Source: Tretioscincus oriximinensis (lineage: Eukaryota > Chordata > Lepidosauria > Squamata > Gymnophthalmidae). Taken from it: a stretch of DNA of 64,000 nucleotides. This document shows, in pieces, positions 1-11,893 of this stretch (positions are counted from its first letter, which is position 1; each line of letters opens with the position of its first letter). The position numbers were made by a program, and so were the translations under genes. The notes below the pieces were generated by a model. That model did not search any database. It saw only the letters and a list, made by a program, of their open reading frames with translations, and was not told the origin of the DNA. The DNA lies in contig JAJVDF010000213.1 in the NCBI GenBank assembly GCA_022410635.1, positions 249,233 to 313,232 of the forward strand, written 5' to 3'.

Positions 1-99
1 TGTCTTTTTAAGGAGATTAGTTCCTGCTATTTACCTGCAATTCAACACCTCCCTACAGTTGCATATGCTTTGTCTTCTCCCATACACATTTCCCTATAA

Positions 100-245
100 A
101 TACCTGACCCTGGCATTAGTCCCTCAGCATCTGAAGAAGTAGACCTGTCTACGAAAGCTTATGCCAACCACTTTTCTCAAGTTAGTCTCAAAGTGCTGCT
201 AGCCCCTTTGCTGGACTTTCTGCTAGACTAACANGGCTATTTCTC
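100..245 (+). repeat. amniote-type interspersed repeat, copy 1
   Basis: This stretch holds the motif GAAGTAGACCTGTCTACGAA followed by AGCTTATGCC and ends in a stretch reading CTAACANGGCTATTTCTCTG. The same sequence appears on the other strand at 6381-6504 and in more diverged form at 10200-10389 and 59216-59270, so it is an interspersed repeat. The GTAGAC-CT-GTCTAC core is a small perfect hairpin. Similar repeats are widespread in reptile genomes. I cannot assign its class from sequence alone. Confidence 0.75.
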
Positions 246-923
246 TGAAATTGACTACCAGGATAAGCAAGCTATTTCAATCACAGTAACTCCAAGCAGG
301 GGTAAATAAACTTCTTTATATTACAAACTATGGAATATTAATACAGAGGGTTCTAAATTTTTACTGCAAATATAACAAAGAAGTTTTAGCTAAACTGAAG
401 AAACATACAGATGATTNTAAACCCTACAAGAAGATTTTCAGGTAAATTTTAAAGTTTGATCTTTCCCAATTTTTAAAAAAATCATTTTAATAGTTGTTCA
501 GTCATTGTTTGTTGACTGTTCTTGTAAAAAACCTATTGTGNGCTCTTTTGACTTGATCCTAATGAATATACCAATTTTATGAATGTAAAAGACACAAATG
601 TAAATATGAAATGCTTTCACTACTTAGGAGATGTATTGTAAATATTGCTCAGACAAGCAAAATGTGGTCTTTCCTTGGATTTGTGCACTTGACTAATATT
701 TTATGGGTCACCTGAAACCTTTTTGTTATGCAATGTTATTTAATTTAGCTGTGTCATTTATGTTAAGGAAAAAAACTGCTGATGTTAGATTACAATAAAA
801 TATTGCATAGTGCCATTATGGTGTTTGAAGGTGCACTGACACTGCATACATTTGGAGGAAGAGTGCAGCATCTTCCCTGTTATCCGGTTTCAAACACAGT
901 TAAGCAATATTTATTTTGTATCG
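246..923. other. no recognisable feature
   Basis: AT-rich sequence with no repeat, hairpin or open frame that I can support. The last part may be 5' flank of the LINE relic that follows. Confidence 0.5.
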
Positions 924-1318
924 GGGATGCAAATAAAAACTTTGAGGAGCACATTGCAAAGAATATTAAAAGAAATAATAAGGACTTCTTCAAATACAAC
1001 AGAAATAAGAATCCTACCAGGAAAGCGGTTGGACTACTTGATAGCAATAGACAGAAGGGGAGGTGGAGATTGCAGAGAGACTAAATGATGTTTTTTCTTC
1101 CATTTTCACTGAAGAGGACAGAGAGCATATACCTGCAACAGAACTAGACTTTTCAGGAAGAGCACCAGAGGAATTATACTGGTCAGAGATTACAAGGGAG
1201 GAAGTCCTTGCTAGCCTTAATAAGCTGAGCATTAAATCCCTGGGGCCAGATTGCATTCATCCAAGAATTTTTAAAGAACTCAAAAGTGAAATTGCTAAAC
1301 TTCTAACCAAAATAGAAG
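924..1318 (+). pseudogene. CR1/L2-type LINE fragment, ORF2 linker and start of reverse transcriptase
   Basis: Two + strand frames together read like the stretch between endonuclease and reverse transcriptase of CR1/L2 non-LTR retrotransposons. The first frame (about 924-1055) has an FEEHIAKNIKRNNKDFFKY-like block. After a frame change the second (about 1063-1320) reads AERLNDVFSSIFTEED and LNKLSIKSLGPDCIHPRIFK, which is the LNKL-K-GPDGIHPR hallmark preceding the RT palm. The frameshift and the missing rest of ORF2 mark it as a dead relic. It is directly followed by an unrelated 3' end in reverse orientation. Family assignment is by motif memory, not by search. Confidence 0.8.
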
Positions 1319-1337
1319 AGCCAGATTCAGTAAGGCT

Positions 1338-1880
1338 CTTCTTATATTTTTATTTATTTATTTACATTTATACTCTGCCCTATACATAAAGGTCTCGGGC
1401 AGCCAACAATAAAAACAAGAATACAAAACTATCATATTAAAACTGTATCTGAGGGTGGAAGGAAAACAGCATTTCTTCAACCAAAGAGCTGAATCTTCAA
1501 GGATCTTCTAAAAGAATGCAGTGATGATGACAAACACACCTTGAGGGAGAGACTATTCTATAGTTGGGGTTAATCACTGAGAAGGCCCTGCCCTGGATTC
1601 CCATTGTATTTGCTGTTGAGAGGGGTGGTCCTGCTGCTATCAACATTGTTCAGTTTACTGGTCACCTCAGAGGATGTGACTATTTTGCATTCACTGACTT
1701 TGAAAGTGCTCCACTTTTACATTTCAAACAGGGAACACCACTTTGATTTAGAAGGGGAGGTGACTCAAGAGGTGATGAAGGTTTTCCATGCCCTTAGACT
1801 GCAACCACACAACTTATTTCAAATATTTTTATTCTGGATTCTGGTGGAATTGCCACATATTTCCATGTGATAATCCCAAC
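1338..1880 (-). repeat. LINE 3'-end family A, long copy in reverse
   Basis: The block opens with (TTTA)n and then reads ACATTTATACTCTGCCCTATAC and AAAGGTCTCGGGCAGCC. This is the reverse complement of a retroelement 3' end whose sense form ends in a GGGCGGTATA-like box and (AATAAA)n. The following GAGAAGGCCCTGCCCTGGATTCCCA stretch belongs to the same element type in squamates. Other copies sit at 2045, 7342, 12396, 24008, 34199, 37293, 41518, 44345 and 44680. The far boundary near 1880 is approximate. Confidence 0.7.
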
Positions 1881-2044
1881 ATAGCCCTGGAATAAAGGGT
1901 TAATATAATGTTTAATCACTATAGCAGGCAAAGGCACTGCTGAAATGGCAATTGTGTACTTCTAGGTATTTGGGGCAGGTGAAATACCTAGTTCTGTATA
2001 AGAGGATATTGTGTAGATAAGTGCTAGATGGAGATAAGTCCCCN

Positions 2045-2105
2045 CATTTATTTATTTATTATTTACACTTATACCCTGCCCCAAGTCATATAATAAATCT
2101 GGGCT
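2045..2105 (-). repeat. LINE 3'-end family A, short fragment
   Basis: A TTTATTTATTTATTATTTACAC tract is followed by TTATACCCTGCCCCAAG, matching the reversed 3' end of the family at 1338. Only about 60 bp remain. Confidence 0.6.
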
Positions 2106-3464
2106 AATTGAAGTNCTCTCTGGATGTAGCCTTAGGATGTTCATTTTATATTTTGTTTTCATGCTGTAATACACTCTGTGATCTTCTGGTATAGGATAGA
2201 ATTAAAATGCAAATAAATACAACAAAAATGTTTTTTCTCCCTAATGAAAGCAACAAAAATATTGTCAAGGTCATATCAAAGGTATAGTATTAAGAGAGGA
2301 GAACAACAGAGAAGCTTCGTACAACAGAGGAGCTTCAGTTTGCCTTGTGGGAGTAGAATAGCTTTTTGAGAGAGTTTATCCTGATTTGTGGTGGTGTTTT
2401 TCCCCATCACAAATCTAAGAATGCTAAGAAAGATAATAAAGAAAACTATAGGTGTTATTTGTATAAGTTGGTCCTTACTTTTAACCTTCTTGACTGTGGT
2501 GACTGAGGGCTAGGGTTAATACCATTCGTGTAATGAATATAAACGCATTGAGATCAAAATATCAGTTAAAATTAGATGAAAGAGTCTCTAAAACTGCTCA
2601 GAGCTCCAGACTTCCTGTCTTGAGAATTAAGCTATTTTTAAACTAGAGAGACAAATCAGCTGTGATGCAATAGATAAGCCTTGTCTCTCAGTGTGGTTGA
2701 ATTGATAAAGGACCCATAACTGTCACTTGAATCTTCCTTCTATGTAAGAAGAGGATATTCCTATGTTGAATTCGTGAAGAATTAAAAAGTGATGATACCA
2801 TTTTCTACCTTAATATTGAGATTTTACATATGAAATGTATGCTATACACATGAAATGTATTTGTGTTTTATTTTAGAAGGTCTCACTTCTGTTTTTGGAG
2901 TGAATCTCTACAGAGAATGCTTTAAAAATTAAATTATATTGAACTATTTCAACCTTAAAAACCATGAAGAATCATGTATGTGGATTTGCTAGTTTTGTGC
3001 AGGTTAATTAGAAGNTACTCACTGATCTATTTTTAAAAGGTTTTGTTTGTTTTACAAATATGAAAGGTTAGGGTGATAAGGAAAAGGGTTGTTTTATTTT
3101 CTTGATTTCCACGTTTTTCTTTTCAAATTATTTTTTAGGTTTCAAAAGCCTGCAAACAAGCATTTGAGCACTTGTGCAGTTCTTGCATGAACTACTGATC
3201 ATTGCCTCTGATCTTCAGTCTTCCTTCTCAGTTTTTCAGATACTGTATTGTCTTCCTGTTTCATATGCTCCTTCATGATGTCTGCACAACCATGTCTCCA
3301 TGCAGTCTCCAACCAATCCATTTCAAAACACAATCATCATTGCAAATACCATTGTGCCCCTTTGAATAGAAAGAAGCACAATTTACCCCTTTGAATGGAA
3401 AGATAGCAGCCACTAAAAGAGATGTCATTTGATATTTGCTTTCATACCTTTCCATATACCAGTA
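2106..3464. other. no recognisable feature
   Basis: AT-rich non-coding sequence. I see no repeat family member, strong hairpin or credible exon. Confidence 0.5.
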
Positions 3465-3495
3465 AATAGATAGATAGATAGATAGATAGATAGAA
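3465..3495 (+). repeat. (GATA)n microsatellite
   Basis: About seven uninterrupted GATA units. GATA arrays are common in squamate genomes. A second, imperfect array is at 38143-38180. Confidence 0.95.
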
Positions 3496-5542
3496 ACACT
3501 CATGTTCCTTCTCTGAAAAGACAAAACTTTAAACCATACAAATGTGTTTATTTCCTGTTCAGTAAATAAAAGTACTTAGATGGAAGTAGGATTCCTTAGC
3601 AGATTCTTATGATAAGTTTTCTTAAAGCATAATAATTCAACAATCCATCTGCAATATCTCATAAAGCAACTGTATCTTGAGTTTATGGCAACAGATATGT
3701 AAAGCTAATATCCAACTCAAACTCTTCTACAAGTTTGGGACATTACTGCCACAAAATTCATTTAATTGCTTTTATCTCCTTGTTTTCTGGTATGAAATCT
3801 GCATCAGCCTCAGACATAAGTTGAATCAACAATGCTACATCCAAGTTTTATGGGGCCCTTTCCACACAGACCATTCTTCTAGCCCATGGAGAAATCTGAG
3901 TTTATCTATCATATACGTGTTCCACTGTTACATGGTCTGCCTCACCAAAATTATGGACTGGGATAGGATACCTTATTTTGGTCCTCTGGTAATTCTCATC
4001 AAAGTGGTCTGCCAGAAGGACACTTTTGGGATCTTGGACACAAAGGGGGTGTGAATGGTGCACCTTAGTGGTATGGTTTACTGCNCCAGACCCATCTTGA
4101 TAGTGTACAAAGCAGCATACCAGGAGTGGGTGCACTGTGAAAAAGACACTGGCTGGAAACAATCAATGGAGGGGATACAAATTCCTGGATTTCAAATTTT
4201 GATGGATTAAGCCTGGGCCCAGGCAATCTTCTCAAATGCAGAGAATTCCAAGCCCGTGCTAGTGGTGATATAGCCTTGTGTGAAACTAGACCACAAGGAC
4301 TCTGGAATATTTCTTACCATATTCATATCATTCCACAAGACTTTTCCATCGATATCCTCCGGGAGACAGGCAACACATTCTGCATCATCTAAACTTTTTC
4401 ACCTTTGTAGATATGGGGTTTGAATCTTACAGTCTTTGATAATTTAGAAATGTACATATGCACAAATTATGTCTGTTTATCCTGAAACCTACCATTCTTG
4501 CTTCCATTGCACAATAATCACCATTGCACTGGTTTTTATTTTTTAAGTTTAAAACTGTTTTACACATCAATGCAATAGACATTTCATTTATTTCTTTTAC
4601 AATGTTTCAAACAATTCCTCAACATTTTCCCCTCCTCCGTCCCCTTTAATTACATGTTTATTCAGTATTTCCTAGAAGGGCTCACATCTGGAATCTCAAT
4701 CTCAGTTTTGTTGCTTCTCTCCTTATTTTTTATCCCTAAATAATTTTAACTATCAACCATTTTTGTTTATAACTCATTTTCTGAATATTTTCTGGATTAT
4801 TAATTCTGCAATTGGATATTTCAATTGGAATCACATTAATTATATAATCATACATTTTCTGCATTGTCCATATAATGTATTTCCACCTATACACTAGAAT
4901 AGTCTGAGCACAAGTGACTAATTTATCTATCATACCTCTTACACTTTCACACATAATGTTTTCTAAACTTCCATGCAATCCAGCCATTTTACTTGATAAT
5001 CTTAATTGGAACGTGAAGATACCATTTCTTTATGTTTCCACTTTTCATCAGAACTCTCTGACTTTCTAATATTCCCACATCATATGCCCTTTGTTGGCAT
5101 CCATGACAACATCTCTGGGGAATATTCAGAAGACTATGGGACAACTGTGCCAGTGTTCTATACTATTTACGGAGTATTTTCCTTCTTGTCTGCTTTGTTC
5201 GATGACTTTTACTATCCCTTACCTTTTTAATCTGTATACCTTCTCTCCTTACATCAATATCCATACTATAAGTGTCATGCACTGGTTTTAGGATGGTTGT
5301 TGTTGTTTTTACTACCAAAATTTTATCATATATGAATGTCTCATGCAAGCTATATGAAAACAAATCAATGTATCAGCCAAAAAAGAGTGTGAGTTCAATT
5401 TTTGTTAGTCCCACTTTTGTGCAATGTTATTTTATGAAGTGACTGGACAGCACCAGTAATTGGGCATTCACATTGCACTCTTTGTTGCATCGCTGATCAG
5501 GGCTGTATTTAGGCAAAATATAGCTACTGGTAGTATTAAGAA
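3496..5542. other. no recognisable feature
   Basis: Mostly AT-rich. The part at 3830-4180 is less AT-rich and open in two frames on opposite strands (125 and 86 codons), but neither reads like a known protein and neither has exon signals that I trust. Confidence 0.45.
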
Positions 5543-5650
5543 TAGGCTGACCAGATGACCCCCTTTTTTTNGGGGGGGAACCTGGTTTAGGGGTGTCTAC
5601 CCCACCCTCCCAGGGAGGTGCCATTTCCCTTTTTTGCTGAGGAAAANANA
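5543..5650 (+). mobile_element. fold-back hAT-like element, left part only
   Basis: Begins TAGGCTGACCAGATGACCCC, the same terminus as the complete fold-back elements at 23044 and 31743, and continues with the G-run and the GCTGAGGAAAA box. No matching right terminus follows. Instead the sequence runs into the duplicated segment at 5655-5900. It is either a 3'-truncated copy or the end of a longer relative. Confidence 0.7.
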
Positions 5651-5654
5651 TATT

Positions 5655-5900
5655 TTTTAAAAAAATCACTGCATCACCACTAGGGGGCTCTGGCAACCAT
5701 GACCAGCTCCCCTCAGTAAAAAATAAAAAAAAACCCGCACACTTCAAAAATTTCTTGAGCACTTAAAAAAAAAATTCAACTTTTTTAAAAAAATCACTGC
5801 GCCACCACTAGGGGGCTCTGGCAGCTGGAGCCAGCTCCTAAAGGCACCCACCCCTCAGTGAAAAATAAAAAAAAGCAAATTTCTCACACACTTCAAAAAA
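5655..5900 (+). repeat. tandemly duplicated ~128-bp segment with CTCF-like motifs
   Basis: Two successive units begin AAAAAATCACTGC, continue CACCACTAGGGGGCTCTGGCA and then carry a CAGCTCC...CCCCTCAGT(G/A)AAAAATAAAA block. They start about 128 bp apart. Each contains CCACTAGGGGGC (5677-5688 and 5805-5816), which fits the CTCF core consensus CCASYAGRKGGC. Trailing CACACTTCAAAAA and CATGCACTTTAAAAA words repeat to about 5960. Binding is inferred from the motif only. Confidence 0.75.
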
Positions 5901-6159
5901 AGTCTCATGCACTTTAAAAATTGTCGCACACTTTAAAAAATTCTCATGTGCTTCACAGATTTCTTGGGTGGGGATTTCGGAGGGATATGCATGTTGGTGG
6001 GTGGTTTGCATATTAATATGAAATTAATATGAATATGCAAATTAACATGAATATTAATTACCGTAGTTTGGCCCTCAGAAAATCTTGTCAGTTTAAAGAA
6101 GATACTAATTTTTTTTCTTTGATTATTTAAAACCCAAAGTAGATGAGGGAAGAAGNGGA

Positions 6160-6216
6160 GTAAAATAAATAAATAAAGTCAATAAGTAAACAAAAAAGTA
6201 AGTAAATAAGTAAATT
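6160..6216. repeat. A-rich low-complexity tract
   Basis: A run of AAATA and AAGTAAATA words, probably a decayed retroelement tail or simple repeat. Confidence 0.6.
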
Positions 6217-6380
6217 ATAGCCCACGGGCAAAATAAGGCCAGAATACAGGCCTGTTGTTGAGCAAAAAAAAGTTTGGTGCCAAGAAAGCCCATCCACTAT
6301 TTTATCCTTCCTTGCTGTCAGCACCCACCACACAAGGCATAGCTNTTTTTGTTTGTAAAATGATTAATAATAATAAAAAG

Positions 6381-6504
6381 ATTTCAGAGAAATAGCCGTG
6401 TTAGTCTAGCAGAAAGTCCAGCAAAGGAGCTAGCAGCACTTTGATACTAACTTGGGAAAAGTGGTTGGCATAAGCTTTCGTAGACACGTCTACTTCTTCA
6501 GATA
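6381..6504 (-). repeat. amniote-type interspersed repeat, copy 2
   Basis: Reverse-complement copy of the repeat at 100-245. It reads TTTCAGAGAAATAGCCGTG at one end and ACGTCTACTTCTTCAGAT at the other. With copy 1 it forms a widely spaced inverted pair. Confidence 0.8.
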
Positions 6505-7341
6505 AAAAGATTGGTTTCCTAAATTAAAAAAAAATGCTTTTCTACATTAACNTTATAATATATTTGCATTCCATTCCATATTGCCTAAGCATATGAAGTC
6601 GGCTGTCTTTGTTGGCTGTAATTAATACATTTCTAAGGCTGACTTTTTCAAAGTCAGTTGCTACAGCTGCATAAATTGGCATTGCTCTGTCTTCTGTGAA
6701 CAACATCAGCAGAACAAGATTGTTGTGAAGAGAAAGGAAAGATTTCTATTGTTTTGCATTCTTCATTTCAGGAGAGTCGAAGATAAGCCAACTTTAAAAG
6801 TGCCACCAGTTAATGCAGCATAAAAGTGATGTGTGAAATGTGACATCTCTTTAACATTGAAAGAAAACACTTCCTTCCATTGAGTGCTTTTAAATGCAAA
6901 ATATTGACACATCCTTATTATATCATACAAAAGGCTTTGTTCATATAGGTAGTCTTAAAGAATGAGCCGCATCATGTGATTTTATTCATATTTATGAAAT
7001 ATGATAGCATAGAAAAAAGGTGTACTGGAGTATAGNAACTATCTTTATACATTCAGTTCATTTTTCAAATGTTTTTCATTTCACACATCAGGCACTAATT
7101 AGCAAATATCTAATTAGTGTTAGAAGATTAATCGCTTGTGGGAATTTTGAGTCTTTCAACTTTCAGGCATACTGGGATAGTGGCACTTTAGATACATTTG
7201 TTAAGGTACAATAACTTTAAATGGGACAACTTTTATTTTCTTCTTAAATAGTATAATGTTACGCTCAAAATAAAAATGAAATTAATGTGATGCACATTTA
7301 GAAGTGATAAATGCTTATAATCAGAGATTTATTTCTACTGT
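6505..7341. other. no recognisable feature
   Basis: AT-rich sequence without repeat motifs that I recognise. It could be older unique DNA. Confidence 0.45.
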
Positions 7342-7500
7342 TGTATTTATTTATTTAACAACATTTATATTCTGCCCTATACCCAAAGGTCTCAACAAGA
7401 AAACTCCACAAAGTAGATTAAAATAGAACAATTAAAAATAGAACATTAATGCATTCAAGAAAATAAATAAATATGAAAAATATCATAAACAAGGAATGAN
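7342..7500 (-). repeat. LINE 3'-end family A copy
   Basis: Reads TATTTATTTATTTAACAACATTTATATTCTGCCCTATACCCAAAGGTCTC in pieces, which is the reversed 3' end of family A. A run of AAAATAGAACA words follows. Confidence 0.75.
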
Positions 7501-8093
7501 ATAAAAATCTAATTTGGGTCCTGTTTCCACAGCAGCAAATAGTTTAGTTGGAGAAGAAAGGAGACAGAATGCAGATTGAGGTCATTTCTTTTCCTTCTGC
7601 ATAAACACAACTTTCAAGCGTCAATGGAGTCAGGAAAGTACGGTAGTTTTTTTGGGTGGTGACACCCATTTCTGGGTTGGGGAAAAGGTAGGATGGAAGC
7701 CCTGCCCCAGTCAATAGCTAACTTAGGGTTATCTCAAGGGGTGTGCATGGGGGAGAGGTACTATTTCCATACATACATACACAACTAGGTGGATCCCCCA
7801 TACCTGCCTTTCTAACCACCCTGCAAACATTAGTCTGGACGAGATTGATCAGAAAGTGATCGAGGAGGAANGTGTAGAGCGGGCAAGCACACTCTGTACC
7901 ATGAAGGACCATTCTCTTTCTCCTTGATTCAGCCAGTTTCNAGGAATATTTTCTATATCCTATGCTACAAATGCAGTAATTAAGATTTGGCCCTGGAACA
8001 TTTTTTAAATAGCTATCAGTTTCAAGAACTGTCAGTTATAATGTTATGACCACCAAAAATTCCAGAATGGACAAAGCCCATCCTGGAAAACTG

Positions 8094-8137
8094 GTGATGA
8101 AGATGGTGGTGGTGATGATGATGATGATGATTATGAT

Positions 8138-8168
<31 letters not shown>

Positions 8169-8197
8169 GATCATCATCAACATCATCATCATCATGA
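8094..8197. repeat. inverted (GAT)n/(ATC)n microsatellite
   Basis: GAT/GGT triplets run from about 8094 to 8170, then switch to ATC/CAT triplets to about 8197. The two halves are complementary around the GATGATCATC centre near 8169. Both strands are therefore open through poly-Asp/Met/His frames, which are not genes. Confidence 0.95.
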
Positions 8198-8744
8198 GTT
8201 TTTTCAAGTGGGGTTTGTAGCCTTGGTGTTTATCCTTATCAAGAAACAGTCTTGGAGCCATTAAGATGATATAGATTTGGTATGCTGATGTAGAATGAGA
8301 ATGCCTTACATCATAAAATATTCATGTCTCTTTTCCCTAAACCTTCACTCCAGGACTATAATGGCAGAACAATAGGAAGCACTTTCATTATACTCCTATT
8401 GTTTTAACTTCATGAGTACTTGCTGGCATAGCATGACTTGCTTTTCTGAATGTAGGGAATTCAGTATTTCCTGGGTTCAGCAGAATAATCTTGGGTGAAA
8501 ACATTGAAACTAAGGAACAAAAGTTCCCTGACAGTGATCTTTGCACCATAGGAGCACCAGCAAATATGTAAACCTATCTGCAGCATTTATCACTTTTCAG
8601 GAACAACGTTCAGCTGGTGTGCAGTTATTATCAGCAGGTAGAATATGCCTCACACAGTCTCCAATTCATTTGTGGAAGGTCTTCATGATCTCTTGGAAAT
8701 GTGTTACCACTACTGAAGTGCTGTTGTTGCACCCCCTTCTAAAT

Positions 8745-8815
8745 ATTGTGTGTGTGTGAAGGGGGTGCATATGTATATATGTACTCCCTTCACACTCACA
8801 CAACCACCACACACA
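8745..8815. repeat. imperfect palindrome around a TG/CA tract
   Basis: The left arm GTGTGTGTGTGAAGGGGG pairs with the right arm CCCTTCACACTCACAC across an AT-rich loop (GCATATGTATATATGTAC). A CA-rich tail follows. Confidence 0.8.
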
Positions 8816-10199
8816 GTCATTTTCAGTAGCTATTTTCTGTACATACGAGGTGTGCAATGGCCTTTAAACTTCTTTGCTTAAAATACATTCAGTAGAAATC
8901 AGCACAAATTACTTCTAAGCAAATATATTAGAACTGGGGTGGGTATGACTGACAGTAATGTTTGGTAAACAAGACCTGTGATTTCACTTTTACGTGACAT
9001 CCCATTACAGATCTGTCATATGCATTAAACCATTAATCATCACATGATTTTTAATTTTGTTATTTGTTACCATAGCAGCAGATTTTATTATCTGTGAAGT
9101 TAGGAGAACATGTGTAAACAAAATCTGTGCCTCTATATTTGAATAAAATGCTCAAGTGTAAAACCATGATAGGTACTCAATGATCACTTATTTCCACTCT
9201 CGCCCTGCAGATATGTACATATTAAGATTTACCTAAACTCAGTTAAAATAAAGCAAGAATCATAAATCTATAAATCTGTAGCTTGCAGCTCTGTGGCATT
9301 TTTAATAGGGAGCCCCTAGAAGAAGAAAAGAGAGTCTAATTTGGAAAGTGCATTTATTTTAAATGGGCCATACCTCTCTGAACATAATTTCTACAATACA
9401 TTTTACATCAAGCTGTGCAGAACTGCTGAAGGGTTTCAGCGTCACTTTTTTGACATGTACAGATTGCAAATAGCGAAACTGAAAAGGAATAATTTATGAA
9501 AGTGTTAAACTTTTCAATACATAAAGTAGTGATGGAATTGGGAGCGTGAGTTTTTAGTTTCAAGGCTTAGCACTTATGAATTTGTGGGGCTATGCTGGGT
9601 GTCAAAATGCCCCTCTGCTCTGTTCCTTCCAGATCAACTTTCTTCTTTTATNCGTCTCTGCACCCCCCAATATAATTTTCTGTCCAGCTTTTGGAAATGG
9701 AGTCATGAGGAATGAGGCATGGCTTTCAGTTTGCCAGAACGTGGTTTATAGTTTTTCTTTGCTTAAAAATCTTCATGGAGAAAGCACTGAAAGGCTTTCT
9801 ACTGTTGTAAGCAATAATAGCATATTCTCCGTAATAGTAAAAGGAAAGACAGGGAGTGAGAGATCTTTCAGCTGCTGTTTGTATATATAAATTAAATGAA
9901 AGCATCTGGCTGTGGGAGCCTAATACTTGCTTCAGTTTGTTTGGGCCAAAATCGTTTGGGTTTTATTGTTTTGTAGTGTTTCGTGCAAATACTTCCTCTG
10001 TATCTCCTCCTACATAATTTGGTACTTCCCAGTTCGCACTGCACAAAAAATTACTACATGAAAGCAGTTTGAAAAGAATATGTGGAAACTCCAAGCTCAC
10101 GTATGTAATTTGAGGTCGTGATCCTGTTCTATTGTGATTTTAAGTATAGCTCAGGAGGGTAACATTGGAGAAACATTTTGAAGAAATAATTATGTTTGG
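8816..10199. other. no recognisable feature
   Basis: Moderately AT-rich, with no recognisable repeat. An open frame at 9576-9890 (104 codons) does not resemble a known protein. Confidence 0.45.
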
Positions 10200-10389
10200 A
10201 TCTAGAAAATCTGGCAAGGAATCTTACAGCACCTCAGAGACTAAGAAGAAAAAAGTAGGCAATGATCTTTTGAAGACAAGTCTAGTCTACTTCCTCAGAT
10301 TCATGTCTATGTCTTCTTGTCTATGAAAGCTCATGCAGACTACTTTTTTCTTGTTGGTGTCTAAGGCACTACGAGACTTCTTGCTAGAT
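10200..10389. repeat. 190-bp fold-back repeat
   Basis: The left half begins ATCTAGAAAATCTGGCAAGG and the right half ends GAGACTTCTTGCTAGAT, its diverged reverse complement. Inside, AAGAAAAAAGTAGGCA and the later GACTACTTTTTTCTT also pair. The centre carries CTATGAAAGCTCATGC, a diverged form of the CTACGAAAGCTTATGC core seen at 100-245. It appears to be an inverted arrangement of that repeat type. Confidence 0.75.
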
Positions 10390-11030
10390 ATATTTTAGGA
10401 CTCAAGTCAGACATTCCTTTGAATCCCACATAAGGCAATATGTGTTCCTATTGGTTTCTTATAGCATCTTGTGAATCTTAGTGTGAAAAGCTTTTAATAA
10501 AATTGTGTGTATGTATGTGTGTTTGCTTATTGGCCAATATTTAGCTAATGCTGGCCACCCCTGCATTCCAGCTTTTTTGAGTTTTCTATACACCTGGTTG
10601 CTCAGTCTTCACTGTGATTGGGTCAAAACAGGTGACTTGATATGTAGAACAAAGAATGGCTAAAATGCTACAGTCAAAGTTTTTGGAGGAATGTTTCCTG
10701 AGCGCAGGAAGATTGTGGACTACTTAAAAGCAATTTGTATAAGATAATTTTAAGATAAGCATAGGAATGCCTTTGGACTGAGCAATAAGGAAGCAATTAG
10801 CAATTGGGAAAAACTTTGTTCCTACTAACTCATTGAACTATTCTCCAGCCAAAGTGCAAAAAGACCCTCTCTNGCTCTTTTTTTTTAACCTGTTTGTCGA
10901 TGTAACCTGTTTTGCAATGGTTATAAAAAGGTGGAGTTGCTATTGCTAGCAAATAATATTCATACAAGTTCTCAGGCGCTGTTTTTGTTTGCTTTTTTTA
11001 TACTGACCTAAATGCTAATTTCATTGGTTC
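10390..11030. other. no recognisable feature
   Basis: No repeat or gene signal that I can support, apart from short T-runs. Confidence 0.45.
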
Positions 11031-11057
11031 TGATGTTAGTCCTTCTGACTAACATCA
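11031..11057. repeat. perfect 11-bp hairpin
   Basis: TGATGTTAGTC and GACTAACATCA are exact reverse complements with a 5-base loop (CTTCT). Confidence 0.95.
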
Positions 11058-11867
11058 ACAAAACAAAACATAAACAAAAACAAGCTTCACTTCTGTCATT
11101 TTAGTGTGAGAAAATGCATATAAATTGTACAAACTTTGCTTTATACAAACTACATAGGTGCTGGATAGAATTTGAAAAAAAAAACACTTTGTTGCTTGTG
11201 GGTTGATATACTTTCAAAATCAAAAAGTTTTTCCATCTTTGTATTTCCCCCCCTTCAATTCACTATATTTATGTCAAAGAAAAAGAAGCAATGAAGGAAC
11301 ATTTCATCTTTAAGGGAGAACGCCTGTGGAACACCTTTTACTGNGAAAGCAGGATCCTTTGGTTTTCAATATTCTTCAGCTATGCATATTTCTTTTCTTT
11401 CTCAAAGGCTGAGCTAATCTCTTGTCAGTGTGAGTGTCCTAATTTAGAACTCAACACCCTTAGGCAGTATTTTTGCCCTTTTCTTGTAATTGACATCTCA
11501 ATGAGAATGCAAGAGCACTCCCGCCTCCCCCAGAAAATTCTGCTCCAATAGATGTCATTAAGGATTAACAATGTTTAGTATTCCATAAATGTTATAGACA
11601 ATGAGTGCAAGTGCAGGCAAGTCTGTTTACCTGAAAGAAAAAAAAATGCTGCTGTCATATGCCAGAGCCAGATTTGAACTTAGTNCTCAAGATGAGGGTA
11701 ATTTTTCTAATATAAAATTAGCAAGCATGTGTGTTCATGCAGAAAGAGAAAATGTAGTTTACATCTGGAGCAAAAGCAGTCGCTTGAATTTGTCTATGTT
11801 TGTATTGAATTGACACTATTCTAACATATTTTAGAAATCTAAAAAATCTGATTTTACCAGGCTTACC

Positions 11868-11893
11868 ACGCATGCATGCGCACACACACACCA
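11868..11893. repeat. short CATG/CA alternating tract
   Basis: GCATGCATGCGCACACACACAC, a purine-pyrimidine alternating stretch. Confidence 0.85.

Noticed and set aside
8022..8264. Frames with poly-Met/His/Asp on both strands
   Set aside because: Product of the inverted GAT/ATC microsatellite.
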